This document shows, in pieces, positions 1 to 7,485 of a stretch of DNA of 26,624 nt. The position numbers were made by a program, and so were the translations under genes. Under the pieces are notes generated by a model. That model was not told the origin of the DNA and searched no databases. It was given only the letters and a program-made list of their open reading frames with translations. Position 1 is the stretch's first letter, and every line of letters begins with the position of its first letter. The stretch is from Euplotes aediculatus (Eukaryota > Ciliophora > Spirotrichea > Euplotida > Euplotidae), in assembly GCA_030463445.1 (NCBI GenBank), contig JAQGFW010020852.1:1-26624 (forward strand). The letters run 5' to 3'.

Positions 1-1
1 C

Positions 2-1972
2 GAGTACCTCAGCAAAATCAAACTACCGTGTATTGCTCACTACAATGGTGTGCATTTTATCGTGGTTTATAAGGTAACAGACACCCATGTTTATATTGCT
101 GACCCTGCTTACGGAAAAGATAAAATATCGAAAGAAGTATTCATTAAAAAATGGAATGGAATCGTTCTGACGGTTGAACCAACACCCGAAATCTTCAAAA
201 ATAAAGACTTAGAGGAAAGCGTAAAGGAATTCAGAAAAAACCGAAATTCGATATTCAATATATTCTACAAGCCCGTTCTTTTGGCTTTAAAAAAAGTCAT
301 CATACAGGTACTTTTTGCATCGGCGATTCTTCAAATATTGGGTTTAGCTTTACCTTTTTTTACTCAAACGATTGTAGATTATGCGTTAGTAAATCAGAAC
401 CGCCAGTTGTTGATGGTCATTTTGTTGGGTATGTTGGCAGTTTTTGTGGTGCAGGTTTTTGTGTTGTATATCCGTAATATTCTGTTGGTGCATTTGCGGG
501 TACATTTCGAGATGGAGTTTTTTAGTAAATTCTTCAAACACTTTATTTCGCTCAACCAAAAATACTATGACAGCAATAAGCGAGAGGATTTTATGGTGCG
601 GTTTCAGGAGAATATCACGATTCGCCAGTTGGTAAATCCAACTGTGATTGAAAGTGTGGTTGATTTGTTTTTTGTGTTGCTATATATTCCGCTTTTGATT
701 TCATACAATACCAAATTAGGTTTTTTGGCTTTGGGTTTTGTGTTTATTTATGGAATCGTAACACTGATTTCTACACCCAAAATTAGGCGATTGACCTACA
801 AAGTTTTTTATGAAAATCTAAGCACTTTGGGAGAGTTTCTGGATACATTGCTCGGAATGCAATCAGTAAAATTATTGGCGATTGAAAACCTGAAATTTTG
901 GCAATGGAAAAATAAATTTAAACGAACTCTTAATGTAGTCATGGATGCCGAGAAACAGAGTATCATGCTACATTCGATTCAGAAAAGTGTCTATTTTTTG
1001 AGTCAGATTGCTATTTTTTGGATGGGTGCAGTCATGGCATTTCAGCAAGAAATCACGATTGGGCAGTATTTGGCATTGACTTCGATTTTTTTGATTGTGC
1101 TGAATGCTCTCAACAATCTCTCAATGGTTTGGTATAATTTAACCGAATTGAGCGTAAGTCTAACTCGGCTAAATGATGTTTTGATTCAAGAATCAGAAAA
1201 TAGCAATGTACTCGAAAAAGTCAATGATTTTACGGTTTTGCCTCTCAAAATCGAAAATCTCTATTTCAAATACAACAATTCGCAAGAGAAATTCATCTTA
1301 AATAACATCAATATCAAACTTTCGGCTGGCGAACACATCGGTATCGTAGGACGAAATGGCTCAGGTAAATCTACATTGGTAAAATTGCTTTTGAATCTCT
1401 ACAATAATTACGAAGGCAAAATATTATTTGGCGATGTAGAAATGAAATTGATTAATCCTGTTTCGCTGCGAAAAAAGGTATTTCTATTTCCGCAAGACAT
1501 TTATGTTTTTAATGGTACAATCAAAGAAAACATACAATATGCCAATCCAAACGCCACAATAGAAGATATAATTCGTGCTGCCCAAATGGCTGATTTACAC
1601 GATTTTATCAAATCACAGTATCTGGGGTACAATTATAAAGTTGGCGATATGGGTTCGGATTTATCAGGTGGTCAGCGGCTCAAAATTGGTTTTGCGAGGT
1701 TGTTTTTAGCAAATCCTGATATTATTATTTTAGACGAAGCAAGTAGCATGCTTGATGTAGAATCCGAAAAAAGAATTATTGATAACCTAAAAGAACATTT
1801 CAAAGAAAAAACTATCATCAGCATCGCTCACAGACTCCAAACCCTCAAAAATGTTGATACAATTTGGGTAATCGAAGGCGGTAGCATAACTGAGACAGGC
1901 AATCACGAAAAGCTGATTCAGATGAAAGATAGTCTTTATTACCAGTTTATGAAAACTTACGTAGATTATTAA
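2..1972 (+). CDS. C39 peptidase-containing ABC transporter (bacteriocin/peptide exporter type), 5' end outside window
   Basis: The reading frame is open to the left edge, so the first ATG at 50 is internal and the true start lies upstream. The first ~55 residues are the end of a C39 (double-glycine leader) peptidase domain: the His of HFIVVYK and the Asp of IADPAYG fit the catalytic His and Asp, while the catalytic Cys would be off the window. A hydrophobic six-helix membrane region follows, then an ATPase domain. Counting from the ATG at 50, the Walker A motif GRNGSGKST lies near residue 434, the LSGGQ signature near 538, the Walker B ILDEAS near 560 and the H-loop SIAHR near 590. Proteins of this family cut a leader from a peptide while exporting it across the inner membrane. 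The HlyD-type partner follows 11 bp downstream. No substrate peptide gene was seen in the window. Confidence 0.93.
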   Translation, partial: EYLSKIKLPCIAHYNGVHFIVVYKVTDTHVYIADPAYGKDKISKEVFIKKWNGIVLTVEPTPEIFKNKDLEESVKEFRKNRNSIFNIFYKPVLLALKKVIIQVLFASAILQILGLALPFFTQTIVDYALVNQNRQLLMVILLGMLAVFVVQVFVLYIRNILLVHLRVHFEMEFFSKFFKHFISLNQKYYDSNKREDFMVRFQENITIRQLVNPTVIESVVDLFFVLLYIPLLISYNTKLGFLALGFVFIYGIVTLISTPKIRRLTYKVFYENLSTLGEFLDTLLGMQSVKLLAIENLKFWQWKNKFKRTLNVVMDAEKQSIMLHSIQKSVYFLSQIAIFWMGAVMAFQQEITIGQYLALTSIFLIVLNALNNLSMVWYNLTELSVSLTRLNDVLIQESENSNVLEKVNDFTVLPLKIENLYFKYNNSQEKFILNNINIKLSAGEHIGIVGRNGSGKSTLVKLLLNLYNNYEGKILFGDVEMKLINPVSLRKKVFLFPQDIYVFNGTIKENIQYANPNATIEDIIRAAQMADLHDFIKSQYLGYNYKVGDMGSDLSGGQRLKIGFARLFLANPDIIILDEASSMLDVESEKRIIDNLKEHFKEKTIISIAHRLQTLKNVDTIWVIEGGSITETGNHEKLIQMKDSLYYQFMKTYVDY

Positions 1973-1983
1973 TCGAAAACAAA

Positions 1984-3288
1984 ATGAAAGAAAATACGCT
2001 AAATGACTTAGAACCACAGCAGTTTCAGCGATTGTACTGGGAATCGGACGTGCCAATGAAAGATTTGCGTGTGGGTTTGCTCAAAAAAGTATTGATTTTT
2101 ATGACTTTGGCTTTTGTGGGTTTATTGATTACTTCGGCTACGGTGAGGTTTCCGGACCAACTCGAATTGCATTTCGTACTGAAATCGGAACAACAACATA
2201 GTATTTATACCTTCCCATTTAAGGTCTATGTACAAGAGCGATATGTGCATTCGGGAGATAAAATCAAAGCAAATCAGGCATTAGTCAAGATTACTTCGCC
2301 CGAAATCGTGCAATTAATTCATCAACTAAATACAGATAAATCAAAAGAAATTAAATTTCAGATTGCTGATAAAATTGGCTACGAGAAGCAGCGTGAGATT
2401 GTCAGATACAGTATCGCCCAAAACGATATTCAGATTGAGAATTTACAGACTCAGTTAAAGCTATTAGAAAAAAACTGGCAAATCGAAAAACAAAAATTAG
2501 AGTATGAACTGAGCGATTCAAAAGAAAAAATTGAGCGAAACAAACCTCTTCTTGAAGGAAAATACATTTCGCAAGTCGAATACAGGCAATTAGAATTAAA
2601 CTTAATAAAAGCACAATCAGCCCTAAATAATGCCCAGATAGAATACAATAACAGAGAATCGCTTTATAAATCACAAATTGCCGAGTTACAACTCTCAAAA
2701 ACTTCATCGAGTAGTACAAACGATAAAATAAAAGCAGATGAGCGTTCAAATGAAATCCAACTAAAATCTGATTTTACCAATACGCTACAAATGTTCAATA
2801 ACCTTTTTGGGAATTATGAAATCCAACAAGGCAGTATTATCATCAAAAGCAATAATGAAGGGCAAATCGCTTATCTTTTTGATGGTGATTTAGAAGTAAA
2901 AGAAAGCATGATTTTATTGAAAATCAGTCTCGAACAAAGCCAAAATTACGCTTTTATCAAATGTTCGCCCTCGGTTGTCGGCAAAATCAAGCTAAATCAA
3001 GAATGCCACCTAAAAGTAGCTTCGTTTCCGTTTTATGAATGGGGAACACTCAATGGCAAATTGACAGAAATGAGTGCTGCTCCTGACGAAAAAGGCGAAT
3101 TTAATCTAAAAATCAACTTCGATAATAATTCTAAAATGCAGCCTTTTCTTCATGCTGGTCTTACGGGTGATGCTGTCGTAATTATCGAAAATAAAACTTT
3201 GTTGCAATACTTTTTCAGAAGCTCTGCCAAGACATATCATCAATTTATAGAAGGTGGTTTTATCAAAGAAGGTGGGCCTCGAAAATAA
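1984..3288 (+). CDS. HlyD-family periplasmic adaptor (membrane fusion protein) of the exporter
   Basis: The 434-residue protein has one N-terminal membrane segment (about residues 31-52), then a biotinyl-lipoyl-like stretch (KVYVQERYVHSGDKIKANQAL). A long charged coiled coil follows (about 110-240), then the returning beta domain (GSIIIKSNNEGQIAYL) and a beta-barrel region. This is the layout of HlyD/EmrA-type adaptors, which link an inner-membrane ABC exporter to an outer-membrane channel. It starts 11 bp after the ABC gene, so the two are almost surely cotranscribed and work together as a type I-like peptide export pair. No TolC-like outer-membrane gene is present; it may lie upstream. The 57 bp between this gene and the convergent gene at 3346 show no convincing terminator. 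Confidence 0.9.
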   Translation: MKENTLNDLEPQQFQRLYWESDVPMKDLRVGLLKKVLIFMTLAFVGLLITSATVRFPDQLELHFVLKSEQQHSIYTFPFKVYVQERYVHSGDKIKANQALVKITSPEIVQLIHQLNTDKSKEIKFQIADKIGYEKQREIVRYSIAQNDIQIENLQTQLKLLEKNWQIEKQKLEYELSDSKEKIERNKPLLEGKYISQVEYRQLELNLIKAQSALNNAQIEYNNRESLYKSQIAELQLSKTSSSSTNDKIKADERSNEIQLKSDFTNTLQMFNNLFGNYEIQQGSIIIKSNNEGQIAYLFDGDLEVKESMILLKISLEQSQNYAFIKCSPSVVGKIKLNQECHLKVASFPFYEWGTLNGKLTEMSAAPDEKGEFNLKINFDNNSKMQPFLHAGLTGDAVVIIENKTLLQYFFRSSAKTYHQFIEGGFIKEGGPRK

Positions 3289-3345
3289 TATATTTCTTAA
3301 ATCTAAACTTTCTGGTTGTAACAAAACATACCATTTGATTATTGG

Positions 3346-4188
3346 TTAATGATTCGCTTGGCTGGTATATTGTTTTAAACCACCGCTCGAAGAAGCATTT
3401 TTTTGATATTCTTCTTCATAATTTTCAAAATTAGTCCCCATCCATTTATCCCAAAAATTGAAATATAGACCGTAGTTTCCTTTGCTTTTTTGGTGGTGCA
3501 TATTGTGGTGTGTGGGTGTGTTTTGCCAGCGTCCTAACCAAGATTGATGAAAACGCTTTGGAATGATTTCGTAGCCAACATGCCCCAGTACATTAAGTAA
3601 AATCATCCAGAACAAAAACAAAATAATTATGCTCAGATGAAAAGGCATAATGAATAAAATAATAGGCAAAAAAAGAGCTTCTACAACTGCCTCGGCAGGG
3701 TGAAAAGCAAAGGCAGCCCAAGGCGTAGGATTGTGAGAAAGATGGTGTACCCGATGAAAAACTTTGAAAATTTTTGGGTCTGAGTGCATCCTACGGTGCG
3801 TCCAATAAAACCATGTATCGTGATAAAAAATCAGGAAAACAAGGCTAAATAACCAATAAAACCAACCAAAATCGGCAATTTGATTGTAAATTTTGATAAA
3901 ACCCAGAGTTCTGCAATAAAAAATACCAAAGGCAAATAACCCAAAAATGATGATTGTACTAAGCGAATACCCGATTTCTCGAAAAATCTCTTTATTGTCG
4001 GGGAAGCGTTTCTGGATTTTCATATAAAGCCAGTCTTTTCGTTTCCAAACATAAAAGATAAAATAAGTAACACCTGCAAATAAAAAATATCGAATTAGAT
4101 TTGATGAAATTGCCAATACAAGGCGTAGGTTTTCATCTTCAATAAAAGATTTCATAAGATTTTTTGATTTGTAAAGCCAAGCTCTCAT
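3346..4188 (-). CDS. Fatty acid hydroxylase / sterol desaturase superfamily membrane protein
   Basis: The 280-residue protein has about four to five hydrophobic segments (near residues 25-48, 75-95, 105-122, 170-200) and the eight-histidine di-iron motif set of this superfamily. The histidines are H123...H131 with H135, then H145-x2-H148-H149, then H227-H228-x2-H231-H232, with extra conserved-looking H163 and H203. Family members use a di-iron centre and O2 to hydroxylate or desaturate lipid chains at the membrane; the substrate here cannot be told. The longest ATG start is given, but a strong hairpin (4189-4224) directly touches that ATG, so Met12 (start at 4155) is equally plausible and perhaps better. 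It lies downstream of the lipoprotein gene on the same strand; cotranscription is possible. Confidence 0.88.
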   Translation of the reverse strand: MRAWLYKSKNLMKSFIEDENLRLVLAISSNLIRYFLFAGVTYFIFYVWKRKDWLYMKIQKRFPDNKEIFREIGYSLSTIIIFGLFAFGIFYCRTLGFIKIYNQIADFGWFYWLFSLVFLIFYHDTWFYWTHRRMHSDPKIFKVFHRVHHLSHNPTPWAAFAFHPAEAVVEALFLPIILFIMPFHLSIIILFLFWMILLNVLGHVGYEIIPKRFHQSWLGRWQNTPTHHNMHHQKSKGNYGLYFNFWDKWMGTNFENYEEEYQKNASSSGGLKQYTSQANH

Positions 4189-4224
4189 CGTGGCACACCT
4201 ATGGTATTGATAAGGTGTACCACG
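4189..4224 (-). repeat. 12-bp inverted repeat (hairpin) abutting the hydroxylase start codon
   Basis: Arms 4189-4200 and 4213-4224 flank a 12-bp spacer. Read on the minus strand, all 12 positions pair, with one G-U wobble; on the plus strand the same position is a C-A mismatch, so any RNA structure belongs to the minus-strand transcript. There is no T tract after it, so it is not a classic intrinsic terminator. The hairpin ends at the base next to the ATG at 4188 and lies 25 bp after the lipoprotein stop. It could be an attenuating or RNA-stabilising hairpin, or a small palindromic repeat. Confidence 0.6.
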
Positions 4225-4249
4225 TTAGACATTTCTCTATAAAAATAGT

Positions 4250-5098
4250 TTATTTCCACTCATCCATATCAATTTCTTTAGCATAACCACCTGTCGAAAT
4301 CGTCGCTTTGTCATCGCAAGTATCGTTTCCAAAATCAATCTTTGTTGATACCGAGCCTTTTTTAAACTCCATAGTTCCTGCCAAAATATAATCACAAGAA
4401 CCTTTGTAATGCACATCTTTTGAGGTCGTAATATCAAAAGTACCTTCCGAAACCACCATATTTCCGTTAACACTGTACATTATGTCATCGTCTGATTTAT
4501 TATCAAAGGTCGAAAAACCAGCATTCCATTTCATTTTCATTGCCAAATTAAACGTCGAACTTTTGCCATTTGCTACTACCTGCAAATTAGCAGTATTTGC
4601 CATAACTTCGGGGTTGCTACCCTTCGAGTATAAGCCACCAATCTCCAAAATACCGTTCAGACTTGCCCCATCAACCTCCAAATTTACCATTTGAGCTTTT
4701 ACAACTTGATTTGTAATCGAAATCGTCAGTTTTCCCGAAATCGTTTGTCCGTTTGGCATTTTGCAGCCACTCGTTCCAAAGTCCACCATAATCATTTTAT
4801 TTTTCAAATCGGGCGTAACTTTAGCACAAGTCGGAATCTCAGTCTGAATCGAAATATCTTCTGAAACACGACCATTCGGAAGATATTTTCCTTTCAATTC
4901 TTGAATCATGGCTATAATTTGCTGAATTACCTCTTGCCCTTTTATCTGATTCTGAATAATGGGCAACATTTGTTCTACTTGAGTTTTAAGAGCGGCTTGT
5001 TGGTCGGTTGTGGGCGAAACCTCGGTGGCCTTTTCACAAGAAGACAAGCTAAAGATACTAAAAATGAAGATAGATTTTTTGAGTGATAAAAATTTCAT
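4250..5098 (-). CDS. Uncharacterised lipoprotein with a duplicated C-(x)n-DFGxxxC motif
   Basis: I do not recognise the family with certainty. The N terminus is a lipoprotein signal (hydrophobic IFIFSIF, lipobox LSSC, lipidated Cys21). A short alpha-helical stretch (about 30-70) precedes a beta-rich body. Two halves carry the same signature: C91 followed by DFG at 106-108 and C112, and C235 followed by DFG at 255-257 and C261. This suggests an internal duplication with one disulfide per half. It is probably a periplasmic or surface lipoprotein of structural or binding role; no catalytic motif is visible. Upstream is a 245-bp divergent region shared with the LytS-type kinase, and downstream on the same strand is the hydroxylase-like gene. 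Confidence 0.8.
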   Translation of the reverse strand: MKFLSLKKSIFIFSIFSLSSCEKATEVSPTTDQQAALKTQVEQMLPIIQNQIKGQEVIQQIIAMIQELKGKYLPNGRVSEDISIQTEIPTCAKVTPDLKNKMIMVDFGTSGCKMPNGQTISGKLTISITNQVVKAQMVNLEVDGASLNGILEIGGLYSKGSNPEVMANTANLQVVANGKSSTFNLAMKMKWNAGFSTFDNKSDDDIMYSVNGNMVVSEGTFDITTSKDVHYKGSCDYILAGTMEFKKGSVSTKIDFGNDTCDDKATISTGGYAKEIDMDEWK

Positions 5099-5166
5099 GA
5101 CTGCTTTTGTTTTATTTTTAATTTATGGTACAAATTTGTGATTCGGACAATCAATTAGAAAATATT

Positions 5167-5271
5167 TTCAACCAAACACGATGCTCCATTTATTAACTCC
5201 AGAAAAACATCAATCAATTCAAAATCTTGATTTCGGGAATAAATGTTGAAGAAACTACCAGTTTGGTTGAA
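5167..5271. repeat. 11-bp inverted repeat in the divergent intergenic region
   Basis: TTCAACCAAAC at 5167-5177 and its exact reverse complement at 5261-5271 lie 83 bp apart between the divergent lipoprotein and LytS-type kinase genes. They could be a pair of regulator half-sites bridged by a DNA loop, or the ends of a small lost element. A second, 7-bp hairpin (GGTTTCA 5281-5287 / TGAAACC 5310-5316) sits closer to the kinase gene. No regulator can be assigned. Confidence 0.4.
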
Positions 5272-5320
5272 TAAAAAGAGGGTTTCATTTGAAAAAATAG
5301 CAGATAGATTGAAACCTAAT

Positions 5321-5328
5321 TAGATTTG
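5321..5328 (+). promoter_or_regulatory. Possible -7 element upstream of the LytS-type kinase
   Basis: TAGATTTG matches the Bacteroidota -7 consensus TAnnTTTG exactly and lies 15 bp before the kinase ATG. No TTG sits at the usual 17-23 bp spacing (the nearest TTTG, at 5288-5291, is 29 bp away), and the leader would be only about 10 nt. It is therefore a weak candidate. Confidence 0.25.
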
Positions 5329-5343
5329 GCAAAATTTTAAAGT

Positions 5344-6363
5344 ATGAAAATCTTCAATAAAAAATATCGTTGGGTATTGCACATAATATTTTGGTTGATT
5401 TATTCGATAATCCACATCACATCTTTTGGGCAAGTATTGAATTTTGAAGATACTATGCTTCGGTATTTTCCAAATCTTATACTTCACGCATTTTGGGCAT
5501 ATCTCAATTTCTATTACCTTGTTCCTCAATTTTTCATCAAAAAACACTACCTCAAATACTTTGGATTATCAATTTTTATGATGATTTTTTATTCATTTTT
5601 GAGGATGAAATTAGATGAAATTACCCCTCCGATTTCTGCTTATATTACCCAAAAAGACGAATTTGCCAGACTCAAATTTATCATACCATTTATGGTAAAT
5701 TTGATGATTTGGGTAGTTAGCTCGCTTTTAAGATTGCTCGGAGATTACTTTGAAAACGAAAAAAGAGAAAATGAACAAAATAAAAATCGCCTCGAAATCG
5801 AGCTAAAGTTTCTTAAAAGTCAAATAAATCCGCATTTTTTGTTTAATACATTTAATAATGTTTATTCGTTGGTTTATCTAAAATCTGACGATGCCGCCCC
5901 AATGATGCTAAAACTTTCGGGTATTTTGCGGTATATGCTATATGAGTCTGACGCAGAAAAAGTACCTATACAAAGAGAAATAGATTACTTAAAAGATTGT
6001 ATCGAATTACAAATTCTTAATCCAAAAGACCGACCAAAAGTAAAATTTGAGGTTATAAATAATTATCCCGAATTACGAATAGAGCCATTACTTTTTATCA
6101 ATTTTCTTGAAAATAGTTTTAAACATAGTTCGCTCAGTGAGCCGAATGGATTTATTGAAATCTTACTAAAATTTGATAATCAAACCCTTGATTTTAAGAT
6201 TAGAAACAGTGTAATATCGGAAAATCAATCAAAAGATAAAATTGGCGGAATTGGACTTCAAAATATTAAACAACGCCTCGAATTGGTTTATCCTAACAGA
6301 CATCACTTAGAAGTTGTAGAAAACGAAAATTATTACAAAGTCTTACTAAATTTAAAACTTTAA
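5344..6363 (+). CDS. LytS/YehU-type sensor histidine kinase
   Basis: The 339-residue protein has an N-terminal membrane part with about four hydrophobic helices (near residues 10-25, 42-62, 70-86, 110-132). The internal kinase domain of the LytS type follows (PF06580-like): the phospho-acceptor motif is NPHFLFN with His164, the N-box is LENSFKHSS with Asn257, and the glycine-rich motif GGIGLQN lies at 301-307. No extracellular sensor domain is apparent, so the signal is probably sensed in or near the membrane. It should phosphorylate the LytTR response regulator encoded 7 bp downstream; the pair forms a clear two-component operon. Their targets are not evident from the neighbours. Confidence 0.93.
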   Translation: MKIFNKKYRWVLHIIFWLIYSIIHITSFGQVLNFEDTMLRYFPNLILHAFWAYLNFYYLVPQFFIKKHYLKYFGLSIFMMIFYSFLRMKLDEITPPISAYITQKDEFARLKFIIPFMVNLMIWVVSSLLRLLGDYFENEKRENEQNKNRLEIELKFLKSQINPHFLFNTFNNVYSLVYLKSDDAAPMMLKLSGILRYMLYESDAEKVPIQREIDYLKDCIELQILNPKDRPKVKFEVINNYPELRIEPLLFINFLENSFKHSSLSEPNGFIEILLKFDNQTLDFKIRNSVISENQSKDKIGGIGLQNIKQRLELVYPNRHHLEVVENENYYKVLLNLKL

Positions 6364-6370
6364 AATAGCC

Positions 6371-7096
6371 ATGAAATATAAATGTTTAATTATCGATGAT
6401 GAATACATGGCAAGATTGCTTTTAGAAAACTATGCCCAAAAATTACCAGATTTAGAGGTCGTAGCTTTATGCGAAAATGCAATCGAAGCACTCGAATACC
6501 TTCGTAAAGAGCAAATTGATATTTTATTTTTAGATATTCAAATGCCCAAATTATCGGGCTTGGAGTTGGTTTCGACCCTCAATAAAAAACCAGCTTTGGT
6601 TTTTACAACTGCATATTCAGAACACGCCGTTGAGGGTTTTAGACTCGATGCAACAGATTATTTACTTAAGCCATTTTCTTTTGAGAGGTTTGTTCAGGCA
6701 GTAAACAAGGCGATTAATCATATTTCGTCTAATTCAGTAAACAATACACCACAACAAGCTATAAATCAACAAGTTAACGAATCAAAGCATTTCTTTGTAA
6801 AGTCTGATGGGAGGCTCATAAAAATCAAATTTGATGAAATCATTTATATAGAAGGCTTAAAAGAATATATCAGTATCTATACATTTTCGGACCGAATCAT
6901 TACGCTTCAATCTCTAAAAAATTTAGAAGAAACACTACCCGACAAACAATTTATTCGTATTCATAAATCTTACATTATAGCCACTGATAAAATTCAATCA
7001 ATTATCGGAAACCAAGTGGAAATTAGCAAAAAGAAAATTCCAATTGGATTAACATATAAAGAAAACCTAATGCAATTTTTGGGCTTAGATGAATAA
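6371..7096 (+). CDS. LytTR-family response regulator (receiver + LytTR DNA-binding domain)
   Basis: The 241-residue protein begins with a CheY-like receiver: acidic pocket Asp9/Asp10, phospho-acceptor Asp55 in LFLDIQMP, a conserved Thr-Ala in FTTAYSE and Lys in YLLKPF. After a Gln/Asn-rich linker (about 120-135) comes a LytTR DNA-binding domain (about 140-241) with the typical FDEIIYIEGLKEYISIY and FIRIHKSYII segments. It is the cognate regulator of the LytS-type kinase 7 bp upstream. LytTR proteins usually bind pairs of direct repeats upstream of promoters. No such site is obvious upstream of its own operon. Confidence 0.95.
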   Translation: MKYKCLIIDDEYMARLLLENYAQKLPDLEVVALCENAIEALEYLRKEQIDILFLDIQMPKLSGLELVSTLNKKPALVFTTAYSEHAVEGFRLDATDYLLKPFSFERFVQAVNKAINHISSNSVNNTPQQAINQQVNESKHFFVKSDGRLIKIKFDEIIYIEGLKEYISIYTFSDRIITLQSLKNLEETLPDKQFIRIHKSYIIATDKIQSIIGNQVEISKKKIPIGLTYKENLMQFLGLDE

Positions 7097-7440
7097 CATA
7101 AATTGACTAATCAGATTGGTTAATTGAATAGATATCCGACAACAGAAAAATAAGCAAGTTTGTTAGTAATTATTGCCATTTTGATAGATGTTTATTGACT
7201 CAATTATGACAGCTTGAAATTTGTTCTTTAAAAGCTCAAAATAATCACAAAAAAACTTCTTCTATTATTCTACTTTTCGTTTAGCATCTATCAGCTTATA
7301 GCCCTTTGCCTAACGGAAATTAGATTTCTGCTTTTACAAAAGTCAATCGCCTATCAACTTCATAAATTGGGCAATTGATTTATCAGACATATGGCACAAG
7401 TGGTATAAATATTTGGAATGGCTCAATTTTGACAACAACA
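7097..7440. other. Convergent intergenic region without a recognisable gene
   Basis: About 345 bp between the LytTR regulator gene and the terminator beyond parC. A weak 10-bp hairpin with two G-U pairs (7101-7110 / 7116-7125) lies just after the regulator stop and lacks a T tract. Short open frames here show no start context or familiar protein sequence. I see nothing else. Confidence 0.5.
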
Positions 7441-7470
7441 AAAACGCAGAGCTTAATTACTCTGCGTTTT
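7441..7470 (-). terminator. Bidirectional rho-independent terminator after parC
   Basis: A perfect 11-bp stem (7441-7451 / 7460-7470) encloses an 8-nt loop, with a run of A before and T after. It therefore works as a terminator read from either side. It lies 15 bp beyond the parC stop codon and about 345 bp beyond the convergent LytTR regulator gene, so parC is the main user. Confidence 0.88.
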
Positions 7471-7485
7471 CTCTGTTAAAAAATA

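Noticed and set aside
7101-7125. 10-bp hairpin after the LytTR response regulator as a terminator.
   Set aside because: Two G-U pairs, AT-rich stem and no T tract.
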